Of a DNA stretch of 64,000 nucleotides, positions 23,812 to 35,644 are shown in pieces; position 1 is the stretch's first letter; each line of letters starts with the position of its first letter. The notes under the pieces are model-generated. The model was not told where the DNA came from. It searched no databases and worked only from the letters and a program-made list of their open reading frames with translations. Origin of the DNA: Utricularia gibba (lineage: Eukaryota; Streptophyta; Magnoliopsida; Lamiales; Lentibulariaceae); NCBI GenBank assembly GCA_002189035.1, contig CM007989.1, positions 1,612,001 to 1,676,000 of the forward strand, in the 5' to 3' direction. A program made the position numbers and the translations under genes.

Positions 23812-24779
23812 TCAGTTGGGCCAATCGGTCCAAGCGCCGGAAACATGGCCGTTTTCGCAGACGTAAGCACGAACAACAGGCTCACCATCGTCGTGGAAGC
23901 CGAAGTATCTTCTCAAACAGAAGGAAGAATGCAGCTCCCATGTCTGTTTCAGGGAACAGAAGGCGCAGCTCACATCAATTTTCCTCCTTTTACCGTCATT
24001 GATGGTTCTCCAGACAGTCGACTCTTTGAATTTCTTGAAGAAGCCTCTGAAGAGCATGTAGCTCCTCTTCTCTTCCACATGCACGCACCCCGGGAGGCCG
24101 GAGAGGTACAGGGAGTCCTCTCTGAATCTGCTCGCGAGAAGCTTGTTGCCTTCTTCGCGGCTCAAATTCCATGACCCGGAAGCTAAGTGAGACCCGCTGC
24201 TTCTTTCTGGAACTGGGAGAGCAGTATTGTTCCCTTCCGTGATTTCTGTTGAGGAATTTGGGGTTTGGGGAACCTCGCTTCCCTGGGATGGAAAACTTTC
24301 TTCTGGTTCACCGTATAGAGTGTCGAATAGCAAATCGTCGTAGAGAGACCAGATTTCCCCAGAGGGGGAACTTTCGATCCGGCATCAGAACTACTCGATG
24401 AGCAACCTAACGCTGCATCCGGGTCTTCACTCGCGCGGCTCGACACTCGGTAATTTTCCTCCGGCCCCAATTCGCGTTCCAGCCCGAAATCCGAGTTTTC
24501 AAGGAGGATACCGCAGTGGTGGAGCCCTGGGCAGCACACACAAATCTTGTGCAAAGAAGCCCATACCCCGGAAGCGGCAGTGATGGACGGCGGCAGATCA
24601 GCGACGACGGCGGGGATGGAATTCAAACATTTTCTCCTATAACAAAAACTGCGAATCAGCAAGGAGAATCTACTCGAAACGCAAGAGATCTTCGCCCAAC
24701 TCACAGGATCATCCTCTAATTTGAAAAGTATGATAAGTAAAAGGTCATCGGAAAGCTTCAAGAAAACGCCTTCCGGCAT
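23812..24779 (-). CDS. EID1: F-box protein EID1 (phytochrome A signalling), with a one-base frameshift
   Basis: Substrate adaptor of an SCF ubiquitin ligase that damps far-red (phytochrome A) signalling. It is intronless, as in Arabidopsis; 322 residues are expected (Arabidopsis 336). The F-box reads LKLSDDLLLIILFKLEDDP with WAKISCVSSRF. Conserved blocks follow: CCPGLHHCGILLENSDFGLE, SGSWNLSREEGNKLLASRF, LPGCVHVEEKRSYMLFRGF, LRRYFGFHDDGEPVVRAYVC and ENGHVSGAWTDWP. The frame breaks between GSKVPPLG and EIWSLYDDLLFDTLYGE, at the CCCC/GGGGG runs 24357-24368. Adding one base joins both halves exactly. The ATG at 24779 (MPEGVF) is used; the frame upstream of it has no ATG start. Confidence 0.88.
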
Positions 24780-25130
24780 TTTTCTCTCCCCGGATTCGTC
24801 GAACTCCAACAGAATCAGACCTCAAATTCACATCAGAAACCAAAGAACAAAGACTTTTTTTTTTTTTTCCCTGTTGCGGAAGGTAGAAGGAAAAGTGAGA
24901 ACGAAGCAGGAGAGAAACAAGATTCTCAGAGGCGATTATCCATCTGTAGGCGGGGACGGCAAAGCGATACCCCAAATGCACGCTTATCCTTTCACTATTC
25001 TCCCCTTTTTCAATTATTCATTTTTTTTCTGCTTTATTATGTCATTAAAACCCACTCTAAATAATTGATCATCCACACTTAAAATAACTGCGCGCCACGG
25101 GTACTTTCTTTTCTTGTCCACCCCTCCCTC

Positions 25131-25138
25131 TTTTTATA
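25131..25138 (-). promoter_or_regulatory. Possible TATA box of EID1
   Basis: TATAAAAA on the minus strand, about 350 bases upstream of the EID1 start codon. A candidate by sequence and position only. Confidence 0.35.
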
Positions 25139-25301
25139 ATAATGCTACATTTATGGTGCTCATTTAAAATAAATTATATACGGTAAATAAATTACCTTTT
25201 TTCAGTCAAGTTAAATAACTTATGGAATGCACGATTTGAAACTTGTAGCAGTGATGTTCGTGCTCAAATTATAACGACACTATCGTTATGGAAGTATATG
25301 T

Positions 25302-25426
25302 TAGTAAAGTATTAATACATTTAATTTTTTAGTCACGTTTAATTTTTTAGCACTCTCACGTGACTCTTGCTCATCATATAAGTACTATTTAGAAGTCGTT
25401 TGCTAGTAAAGTATTAATACATTTAA
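25302..25426. repeat. 23-bp direct repeat pair in AT-rich spacer
   Basis: TAGTAAAGTATTAATACATT followed by TAA occurs at 25302-25324 and again at 25404-25426. The copies are identical over 23 bases with starts 102 bases apart. No gene is nearby; origin unknown. Confidence 0.6.
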
Positions 25427-26191
25427 ATATTATGTAATTGAGTATGTATATATTTAATTATATATAACGTTTGATATTTGAAAATAGAAAATTAAATATA
25501 TGAATAGTATAGATATGATTAATCACTTCCTCTATTTTTGTATATTAATCATATACTCAAAAAATAAATATATAAATAATATTAATATCGATATACATAT
25601 ATTAGTTAATCAAAAAAACAGTATATATGTAAAGTTAAGTATAAATTTTCTATATTTAACTATCAAACACTATATTAATATCATAGAGTAAGATCTTATA
25701 TAAATAGTCTTTCATTTTTATTATTATCAAAATAATTTATTTAATTTTTTTATGCAGTAAAATGATATACGAAATACATTTTTTTTTCATATTTTAACTC
25801 TAGTATTTTTAATCATCAATATTTTAATAACTGACACAATTAATTATTATTTTTAAAAAAACTAAATATATTCTATCTTTATTATTTTCTATTGGGTAAA
25901 ATTGATCTTTGCGTTCTCCCATATTTAACAAACTTGATCTGGGGCAATGATTTAGGTTATCAAGAGGCCCAGTGGCATGTATGAAAAGGACACCTTGATC
26001 ACAAGTTTAGAACATATGGACACCAATACTCCACCACCCCAATCTAAAGGATCATTCCACAGGGAGTGTAGATGGTCACAGTCACAAGATAAGGGAATGT
26101 TGCAGCCTACAAGTCTGGTTGCTGTTTTTCTTTTATTTCCCAACAGAAAGACAAAAAAACAAACTTGGTCATGGGCCAAGGAAGCATCATC

Positions 26192-27324
26192 TCAGTGTTT
26201 ATGAGAATCACCTCCACCTCCCTTTGCTTTCTCTGCAGCTTCCCTCAACTGGCGCTGCTCCTCTTTGTAAACTCGGTTCCTGCGCTGGAACTGCAAGCAA
26301 ACGGTGTCCAACATTTCATTCCATGTGCTATGGTGATGGACAAGGAATCCATCGACAAGCAACACAAAAAGTGCATCAGAATTTAAGGAAATCGTGTTAG
26401 ACTAAAAGGCTTGAGTGCACAGAAGGTACCGACTGCTAAGGAATATGTTCCAATGAGGGAGGTGAATGTATGTAGGAAAACAAAATTAGTAAATGTGACA
26501 TGGTTAAGAAAAGCTGGGCTGAGAGAAGTATGACATATACAATGGATAGATTGTGAAGGCGTATGTGCACTGTTAAACATATAAGAAATCCTAGGTTTGC
26601 TGACTCCACTTTTTTAAGAATTGCCTTGCAATTCTCCATGCCTAATGCTAAACAAGCTATGAGTCTCCAAATTTTCCTACTTTGAATCCTAAAACAACAG
26701 CCCATAAGCTTGAATGGGTCTACTGAACAATAATATAGAAGAATCTCCAACGAAGACAAACGGAAGATATTAACTGTTACCAAGCTCAAGCAAAAGCTTT
26801 TAACTCATATAACGCATCCTCATTCCCCGAGAGCTAATGGGAACTTTTACTAGAATATCAACACTCAACAGACACATGGTTATGATTTTGCCTGCTAAAT
26901 AATACTTCGGGGTACTGTTAAATTTTGGATGCATAATATCATAACGTCAGGTAAGCCAAAACAGCCATCATAAACTAGCTCAACTCTCTTTCATTGATGG
27001 TAGGGCTACCCTTTCCCAAAATTTCCCAATTCCCAAAACATGGCATTCTTGAGACCAACTACAGATCCCAAATACTCCCAAAACTTAGTCCTTAATATCT
27101 ACAGATCATGAATTCAACCATATCACGGGAAATCCAATCCGCCAGCTCAATGAACGAGAAGAATCGAGCATTACCTCTTTTGAGTGATGGAGACACTCAA
27201 AATAGTCTTCACGGAGGAGGGTGCAGTCCTTGGGCTCACGGCAGCGCGACATACACTCACTAAAATCCATCCAGAAATCATGACAACGACCCTTGTTACC
27301 CGTAATTCCCCATCCGGATGCCAT
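26192..27324 (-). CDS. NDUFS5: NADH dehydrogenase iron-sulfur protein 5 (complex I 15-kDa subunit)
   Basis: Accessory subunit of mitochondrial complex I with the twin CX9C pattern used for oxidative import into the intermembrane space. Exons are 27175-27324 and 26192-26290, separated by an 884-base intron; 82 residues. Exon 1 starts MASGWGITGNKGRCHDFWMD and has CMSRCREPKDCTLLREDYFEC. Exon 2 begins FQRRNRVYKEEQRQLREAAE and ends in a Gly/His tail (GGGGDSHKH). The match to the Arabidopsis protein is close and the frame is intact. Two site II elements lie upstream. Confidence 0.93.
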
Positions 27325-27822
27325 CTTCCGCTGCTCCCACACTACTCCGGATGATCCTTTCTTTGTCGGGGCTCTCCGATTTTCGCCCTTCGCCTGGTAC
27401 CAGTAAGAAAGAAAAGATATCACCAACGACGTATTATTGGGCCATTTCTTCTTGGTCCAAACACTTTACTAATTGGGCCATCATTTTCTGCATTAATAAA
27501 ATAATTTGAATAATAATGTATTTAATTTATTCGTATATGTATTATATGATCATAAATAAGACATTATTATATTCAATGAACATATTTAGTGTATATTAAG
27601 AAAAACAATAAAAACTCATTTGATTAAAAAAATTATATGAGATGAATTTTGATGAAAAAAAGAAATAAAATATATGTGAGCAGCACTCGTCTGGGGTTAA
27701 TCATGACATTTCACAACACATATATAGCAACCTTCTGCAACTCAAACAGGCGGAAAAGGCTACTTGGTTTCTTGAATACAGCCATGTTTACACGATAAAC
27801 AAACCTTCTTCCCAGGCGAAAG
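27325..27822. other. Spacer, NDUFS5 promoter and hydrolase 3' end
   Basis: About 500 bases with the NDUFS5 promoter, an AT-rich middle and the 3' untranslated region of the next minus-strand gene. No additional gene. Confidence 0.55.
27438..27479 (-). promoter_or_regulatory. Two TGGGCC site II elements upstream of NDUFS5
   Basis: TGGGCC at 27438-27443 and 27474-27479, about 115-155 bases upstream of the start codon. Paired site II (TCP-binding) elements are typical of plant nuclear genes for respiratory-chain subunits. Confidence 0.55.
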
Positions 27823-29908
27823 TCAATGGCCCCCTTCAGCACCACACAAGCACAGTGCGTGCCGCCAGGAGCTGCCACGCTTGTGCTCCTTCACGGTCTT
27901 GGGCGGTTTCTTCAGCACACCATTCGCGTTCATGGCGCCGGGGATGATGGTGGGATCTTCAGGAACGACGGCATGGAGGGCGTGTTTGTCCAGCCATGAC
28001 AGGATGTCTGAGAAGACGAGCTCTATGTTGTTATCGGGCTCCCCTGCTGTCAAGCTGTGCCACATCCCTGGATACATCTTCATCGTCTTGTCTGAACTCC
28101 CGGCTTGTTCGTAGAGTGCCCGGCTCACCTCTGGATCTGTCACGATGTCGGCTTCACCATGCAGCACGAAGAAGGGCAGTGTCACCTGTCAAACCAGTGA
28201 ATGAACCAGAGAGATTTTCATTTGATCCAGAGAATGAAAAGATCAGAAATTTTGAGTGTGTGTACCTCGTTCAGAGTATGCTCCAGGTTGATGCTGGTTC
28301 TGAGCATTTCTAGCGCAGTTTTTAGCCGTGGTTTCCCTTGATAAATCAGCTCATTGCTACGCACCTGCAATGAGAACATTTTTGTAGAAATATTGGCATC
28401 ATATATCAAGATCACACGGGAAACAGACTTTTCAAGTTTTGTGCCACAGTGCAGAAGCTTGATCAGTGCACCGCTTGTGGGCTAAGAAGTTCAGGTTTGA
28501 GGTTACCTCTTCTCTTTTGATGCGGTCTTTGAAGGCTGAATCGATGACATCTTTCGTGGGAACTATCTTCCACTTTGGTATCATATCTTCAACCAGAGTC
28601 AGCATGGCGATAACCACAGGGTGAGGCTTCACCTTCTCGGAAATCTAGTTCACAGGATGCAAAGAATCAGATGTACAATGTCGTACTCCTAATGGAATTG
28701 ATCACATTTGGCAAGTTTGAGACTCGCTGCTGTACAAGAAGCACCTTACACATGGGGGCTACGAGCACAGCTCCATCCCAGAAACTGGGGTCTTTCTTGT
28801 GTATCAGAAGGGCAACTGCGCCTCCCATTGACTCCCCGTACAAGAATCTTTTCTTTCCCTGGTTTTCTTCCAGAGCTGCAACACACAAACTCAATACATG
28901 GAACTCTTCCCGGACATTGGGTGGGTTTCAATCCCTTTCCTCGCCGGTTAATTAACATTCTGGTATGCTTTTATCTCTGTGAAACTCACCGGAAATGAAC
29001 TTGAAGTGCTCGGAGCAGTCGTTCACGATGCTGTCGAAGGCCTTGATGTAGCACCGGGCGCCTTTAGACCGGCCATGCCCTTCATAGTCTATCCCCATCA
29101 CAGCGTAACCATGGCTCGCCAGCTTCATTCCAACGGCTACAGAGCAGCAGCACCAGTCGAAATTCAAAACGAGTTTCTTCAATGAAAGCATCACATTACG
29201 CAGTTTGTGACTGCTGCAACATATTCTACTTTCTATTTCATGATACGAAGATATGCAGTTTCATGCAAAATTTCAAATGTCTCTGAAACAAAATAGGTCC
29301 AACTACAGCACATGCATAGCTAGTTTCCAAGGCGTCAGATTTGAATCTTGCTGAATTAAAACATGCCAAAGTATAACAAAAACAGCCACAGGAGATGGGG
29401 CTATCAAAAAGTTGAATTCTTGATGCATGCATGGGATTTTACCCATGGAAGTGAGTGAGTTCATCCCTCCAGTGTACTGAAACAAAACAAAGTACTGACC
29501 TCTCATGAAATTACTGCACTCCATTCCATAACCTGCAACAGCATTAAATCCATGCCGGTGAAAAAGTAACAGCAGGGAGGCAAACACAATTAATACACCC
29601 ACACACACACACACACACAGTAACAGAAGAAAAGGGAGGGAGTCTGAGACAGACCATGGCAGAGGAACACGAGAGCCTTCGGGGAAGATGGAGGCAGCCA
29701 TTTACAAGTGAAAAGCTCCACCCCCCGTGAATTCTTCACATACTCCTGCACCCAAAGTCGAAACCCAAATCCCATAATCCGGGAATCTTTCCAAGTTTCC
29801 AAGAATGTACAATCAAAATCCAAATTGGAGATACAAAAACAACTTTGGCCCCAGAAAAATTGGCTTCACAGCCCCCTACACACAAACCTCGTAGTAATCG
29901 AACTCCAT
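27823..29908 (-). CDS. Monoacylglycerol lipase / caffeoylshikimate esterase-like alpha/beta hydrolase
   Basis: Serine hydrolase of the plant MAGL family (Hydrolase_4), which cleaves monoacylglycerols, lysophospholipids or related esters. Eight exons on the minus strand: 29888-29908, 29655-29745, 29500-29532, 28990-29136, 28745-28875, 28507-28644, 28266-28364 and 27823-28185; 340 residues. It starts MEFDYYEEYVKNSRGVELFT, with the oxyanion region CHGYGMECSNFM. The nucleophile is Ser113 in GESMGGA, Asp233 is in HGEADIVTD and His263 in GMWHSLT. A basic, Cys-containing C-terminal extension (KEHKRGSSWRHALCLCG) follows the fold. The substrate cannot be told from sequence. The longer N-terminal frame to 30058 is probably leader. 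Intron 2 holds a (CA)n microsatellite at about 29597-29620. Confidence 0.9.
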
Positions 29909-31884
29909 GCCAGTTGAGATGATGAACAATGCAGCAGCGCTTAGCTTGGGGGAGCCTTCCCTTGTCCCGATCCGCAAAGAAGAAGATAAACAGACAGAAG
30001 CTCTCCCTGCAGTGACTTGTGATCCGCGAGGAAGAACTGCAGCCTCAGCCCCAGGCAATTAATAAATACGCGTGATTGCTGGAAATGAATTCACCTCAAC
30101 TAATCTCTCCGCATGATTAAGTTGGCTGCCGCTGTATATAAAGATTGATTCTTACCCATTAAACCTCTATAATCTTGATTAGATCGTATTAAATAAAGCA
30201 GACCAAGTTGCAAACCACTCTTCATAAATTTATATATTTCAGTTTAAAATATATTTAAATAGTATTTTATTTAAAAATTATAATTTAATATAAATTTATT
30301 TAAAATATTACAACATAGATTCATATAATAGTTTTATATTCTAAATGATTTATAAAATATGACTAGTATATCATTTACTTTATTATTTCCAAAAAAAATT
30401 TAAAATATATATTCATTTTATACTATTAAAAATACATTAAAATTAATTGTGAAGTGATATCTCTATATAGTTTTAGTGTATCAAATGATGGGTTGAAATA
30501 AGAATAAAAGTAAATGATATGATTAAACATTAAATATTAAAAATCCATTCTTTTTATTGGAAAAATAAAAAATATATAATTTTTTTTATCACCAAAACAA
30601 GTTGTGAATACCTACCATTTTGGATTGTTATTATTAATTGGTTTTGGCCGTACATTAGTAATATTCTTGTCATGGGTAGTAACGGACTAATTTCAAACTT
30701 TAATTAAATTCGAGATTATCAAGTTATTTGAATACCCCATTTGACTAAATAATAATAATAATAAGAATATTTTAATAGATTATTAATGAAAATTGTAGGC
30801 TGTAGGTAGGTACTTGGTGTTCAATAATTGAATACTCATGGCGCCATCATTTACTAACATGTCAACTACCCAATACAACTTTTTAATTCAAATAAAGTTT
30901 AAGATAAATATTTTATATAAAAAAAATATTTTATATTTTTTAATTTTTAAAACCTAAATTTTCGATTATGATTTTTGAAAACTATTTTTTGATAAGTTTT
31001 TCTAATACAATAGAAGTTATGGTTGTGTAATCTTTTAAAAAAATGGGAAATGGGAAATATTTATAATTTTTTACTCGTATTTAGTAATAAGTTTATTTTT
31101 TTAAAATGAATATAGTATATATAAATTGACCTTAGTGCTTTTTAATTTATTAATAATTATTCGAAATTACTACTTTCAATAGTAGACAAAATATAATACT
31201 ATTGACATAAATGGAGTGTTGATAAGGAAGAGTCGTTCTCAACTCTTTTCAATGACAACAAAATTGCTAGATTTTTGTGCGTGTTTTTAAGGAGATTCGT
31301 TTTTTCAAGGTTTTTATAGTTCTAAGTATTGATGATGATTTACAAAACATGATAGATCGTATGTTATTTTTTTAACGTTGATGCCATTACGAAAAATGAA
31401 AAATGGATGATTTTGCAGTATGTTCAATTACATTATGATGGTTAGAAGCCCTAACACACCTCACACCACACCTTAAAATATAACTTTAAGTTCACGAGTT
31501 TGATAATAATATTTTATATTGGTTACAAATAAAGATTCTATTTATTTTGTATGAAATATTTTTTGAAAAGAGAAAACGTAAAATTATAAGAATTAGATGT
31601 ACCAAGAAAAAAAAATTGTAGAAGTCAAATATGAGTCATGCTGACCCAACAATTAGGGAAGTGTTTTGGGTGAATTACTAATAATGGATAATTGGAATGT
31701 TTTGGGGTGAGAAGCCGTGGGAATTGTTGTTTGATGTGGAGCAAAAGTCAAAGTGGTGTAGCAATTTCTGACTACGCGGTTGTCGCATTTCCCACCATAA
31801 ATCACAATTTGAAACGTCTCTGAGTTTCCCACTATAATAACGGCTCGTGAGAACGGTTGTCCATGATTGGGGAAGAAGGCCAGG
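29909..31884. other. AT-rich spacer
   Basis: Nearly 2 kb, strongly AT-rich from about 30170 to 31650, with no coding signal. The last 100 bases before the receptor kinase include CTATAATAA at about 31832, a weak TATA candidate. Confidence 0.55.
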
Positions 31885-34800
31885 ATGGCGACTGCGAGTA
31901 TCCCGCTTCTGGGGTGGTTTCAGTTTCTGATGATCGCAGCTTTATGTCTGGCTGCTCCTGCGCGTTCATCCGGGGCTGATTTGAGCACCGATGCATCGGC
32001 GCTTCTGGCCTTCAAATCCAGATTGCTGGATAAATCTTCTCTACCTGCTGGTCCTATGGCAACTCCTCTCTTGTTTGCAGTTGGACGGGAGTTTCATGCG
32101 GTTCTCGTCATCGAAGGGTTGTTGGCTTGGCTCTTTCAGGGATGGGGCTGTCGGGGAGTTTGCCTGCCGATGTGGGGAATCTTACGTTTCTAATGTCGTT
32201 GAATTTGTCGAATAATTTTTTAAGCGGAAGTCTGCCATGGGAGATGTCCCGGTTGCGGAGATTGAGATTCGTCGATTTGGGTGAGAATGAATTGAGTGGC
32301 GAGGTTCCTCCATGGATGGGGCAGTTGAACGAGCTTCGGATATTGCGCCTTTACAACAATTCCTTCAGTGGCCAGTTGCCTGGGTGGAGCAACGATGCAT
32401 CAAGGCTTGAGAGAGTGGCGTTGCAGTTTAACCAGATCGAAGGCATGATCCCAACTCCATTTTTCAACCTACCCAACTTGGTATTTCTCAATCTCTATGG
32501 AAACAAGATCTCTGGCTCCATCCCATCCCAACTCTGTTCAGGAATTCCGAATCTCAGCACTCTGATCCTGGCTATGAATCAGCTGGAAGGAGAGATACCC
32601 TCGAACATTTCCGCGTGTTCGTCGTTACGGCTCATCAATCTCGGAGGTAACAATCTAAGTGGTGAACTACCACGCAATCTTGGGCAATGGAAATCCCTTG
32701 AGATATTCATTGCACGCCAAAACAATCTACATGGGAACTTCCCAGTTGGTCTTTCAAATCTAACAAGCCTGCAGGGGTTCGATCTATCATACAATACAAT
32801 CACGGGAGTGATCCCGAAGGAGATGGGTAGCCTTAGAAATTTGGCGTACTTCTCAGTTGAATCCAATCGCATGGTAGGCGAATTTCCAATAGATATGTTC
32901 AACAGCTCGGTTCTCAGGCGATTTAGCATTGGTGGAAATGGGATTACCGGAGAACTTCCCCAAGCATTTTGTTCCATGACTCCTTTTATGGAGGAGCTAT
33001 ACTTGGGTGACAACAAGCTTTTCGGAGAGATTCCGAGCTCCATCTCAAACTGCTCTTATCTTCGAATTCTGGACCTCAGTGGGAACAGCTTCACTGGAGT
33101 AGTTCCGAATGCTATTGGCGAGTTGACGTTCTTAGAAATACTGAACTTGATGTGGAACAATCTTACCAGTGAATCATCTGAGTTTAGTTTGATCACTGCG
33201 TTAACGAACTGTAGAAATCTGCGGTTGTTGGGTTATCTACAAATCCCTTTTCAGCAAGTCTCCCGAGTACTGTTGGTAATTTGTCTACTTCTTTGGAGTT
33301 GTTTGAATGCAACACTTGTGGCCTTCATGGAACGATTCCGGTCGAGATAGGAAATCTCACCGGATTGCTACAACTAGAATTAGGAAACAATGAGCTGACA
33401 GGTTCCATCCCAAGCAGCTTGGAGAAGGTAGAGAACCTTCAGGCGTGGTCTTTGGCTCTAAACAATATAAGTGGGGCTATACCGGAGGCACTGTGTGGCC
33501 TGCACCGTTTGTATTTCATTGAGTTTTTTGGAAATCAGATTAGTGGGAGTATTCCCACATGCATTGGAAATTTTACATATCTGCGATACTTGAAAATTTC
33601 AAATAATAGATTGGAGTCCACCATTCCGCCAGGTTTGTGGCAACTTAGTGATATTCTTGAGCTGGACTTGTCTGCAAATTTCTTCACTGGCGCTCTCCCT
33701 ATTGATATTGGAAATCTAAAAAGTGTATATTTGGTAGATTTGTCTGAAAATCAGTTGTCAGGTTCGATTCCTGCTTCGATCGGAGATATGCAGGGTTTGG
33801 CTAATCTATCCTTAGCAAACAATGCATTTGATGGCACTATTCCAGAGCCTCTTGGTAACATATTGAGTTTGGAACGAGTGAATTTGTCTCACAATTACCT
33901 TTCAGGAGGTATACCACCATCCTTGGAAAAAATTTCAGCTCTTGTGTATCTTGATGTTTCGTATAATAACTTGAGTGGTTCAATTCCTTCAAGTGGCCCT
34001 TTTAGAGGCTTTTCTAGCCAGCTGTTTGAGTCAAACCAGGGGCTTTGTGGGGAACCTCGATATGGAGTTCCATTATGCACTTTCACCCAATATGGATCAC
34101 ATAGGCAAAGAACTCTTCTTATTATAGTGCTTGTCCCATCAATACTGATTGTGGCTTCAGTTGTGCTTTTCTTGTTATGGTGCTTGTTCTATAAGAGCAA
34201 CGGTTTACAGGTTCCTGAAAATAAAGAGTTGGATATAGTCCCAACTCGTGTATCATATTTTGATCTTGTTCATGCAACCAAAAGTTTTAATGAAGAGTGT
34301 TTGCTTGGCACTGGAGCATTTGGCACAGTTTATAAGGGAATTCTTCGAAATGGAAGCAGTGTTGCAATCAAGGTGTTCAATGTACAAATGGAACTCGCTT
34401 TGAGAAGCTTCGATTTGGAATGCCAAGTACTACGTGGTGTTCGTCATAGAAACCTATGCAAAGTTATCAGTGCTTGTTCTAATGAGGATTTCAAAGCCCT
34501 GGTGATAGAATACATGCCAAATGGGAGCCTTGAGAGGTGGCTTCATGGTGAAGATCAGTTTTTGAACATTTTCCAGAGATTTTCTGTAGTGATTGATGTT
34601 GCCTCTGCACTTGAATATCTCCATGAAGGTAACGTTGCTCCTATTGTGCATTGTGATCTAAAGCCAAACAATGTGCTTCTGGATGAGGATATGACTGCCT
34701 ACTTGAGTGACTTTGGAATTGCTAAGCTATTAGGAGATACGGATAGTTTTGTGCAGACTACTACTTTTGCAACAATAGGCTACATTGCACCAGGTAAACA

Positions 34801-35226
34801 AACACCTTCATAATTCGATAAATTTCTACTTATCAACAAACTTAATTAGTCTTTTTTTTCCCTATAGAGTATGGATCTGAAGGTTTGGTTTCAACAAGTT
34901 GTGACGTATTTAGCTTCGGGGTGATGCTGATGGAGGTATTCACAGGAAAAAAACCCAGTGGGGATGAGTTTGTAGGAGATCTAACATTGAGAAATCTGGT
35001 AAGAGACACCTTGCCCAATGGAGTAGCACAAATAGCGGATCCAAGGCTCTTGAGTCCTGGAGATGCAGACTTCAGTCTGAAGTTGAACTGCTTGGCATCA
35101 GTGATGGAATTGGCCTTGAAATGTTCCATGGAAAATCCAAACCATAGGTTGAAAATGAGTGAGGTTGTTGTGAGATTGAAACATATTTCAAGTCAGCTAT
35201 CAAATAATGTTCTGAGAAGAAGATGA
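31885..35226 (+). CDS. LRR-XII receptor-like kinase (non-RD), with two one-base frameshifts
   Basis: Plasma-membrane leucine-rich-repeat receptor kinase of the FLS2/EFR type (LRR-XII), a group of pattern-recognition receptors. Exons are 31885-34793 and 34868-35226, with the single intron inside the kinase as usual for this subfamily; 1089 residues expected. Order: signal peptide (LGWFQFLMIAALCLAAPA), LRRNT (LSTDASALLAFKSRLLD, then SWTGVSCG), about 20 LRRs (N-L-S-G-x-I/L-P), membrane segment LLIIVLVPSILIVASVVLFL near residue 744, then kinase with GTGAFGTVYKG, VAIK, IVHCDLKPNNVLL and SDFGIAKLL. HCD instead of HRD makes it non-RD. Two slips, near 32031-32045 and at GGG 33230-33232, are each repaired by one added base. 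Ligand unknown. If the slips are real, it is a pseudogene. Confidence 0.85.
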
Positions 35227-35339
35227 ATGCGTTTGTATATTTAGTTGTATTTTCCATTGAAGTATTAAGTGCCTTCTTGAGCTTGTGAATGCGGAAACTC
35301 TTCCACTTGCCATCACTTCCTCTGCTCCTCTCGATGAGG

Positions 35340-35525
35340 TCCATTTATGGTAGCTCATCATCCTCATCTCCTTGATCATGCCATCAAAAGGTTTCTTGGG
35401 CAATGGCTTGGCAAGTACAGCAACACCTTGGTCTTCGGTGTCGCAGTGGAGGAGTTTTGTCTCCAAAATGGCTTCGAAGTCTTGTATAGATTGTGTTTGG
35501 TATTCCCATGGTGAACTGGATTTAT
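35340..35525 (-). mobile_element. Decayed Ty1/copia fragment (end of RNase H)
   Basis: On the minus strand the sequence reads NPVHHGNTKH and then, after a frame change, LLHCDTEDQGVAVLAKPLPK followed by KPFD. These are the closing RNase H motifs of Copia polyproteins (the NP-x-x-HGRTKHI and TEDQVAD-TKPLPK patterns). It is short and frameshifted, with neither integrase, gag nor LTRs nearby. It starts about 110 bases after the receptor kinase stop, in antisense orientation. Confidence 0.7.
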
Positions 35526-35644
35526 ATCATAACAACGATGGACTTTCAGTTACAAGCAATTATAGTGGATTTATTCATCCATGCTCCAAGTCATTCAGCA
35601 GCTTCCATGTCTAGAGAGAATTTGATCTATTAATGAACAGAGCA

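Larger units (their letters stand above)
24780..26191. other. AT-rich spacer upstream of EID1
   Basis: Contains the EID1 leader, including a poly-T/A tract near 24857, then 1 kb of very AT-rich sequence up to the 3' end of NDUFS5. Short frames here look random. Confidence 0.55.

Noticed and set aside
29590-29625. (CA)n tract as a possible repeat array
   Set aside because: A simple microsatellite inside a hydrolase intron; no spacers, not CRISPR-like.
29876-30058. Longer N-terminus for the MAGL-like hydrolase
   Set aside because: Family members start at MEFDYYE-type sequence (29908); the upstream 50 residues have no counterpart I know.
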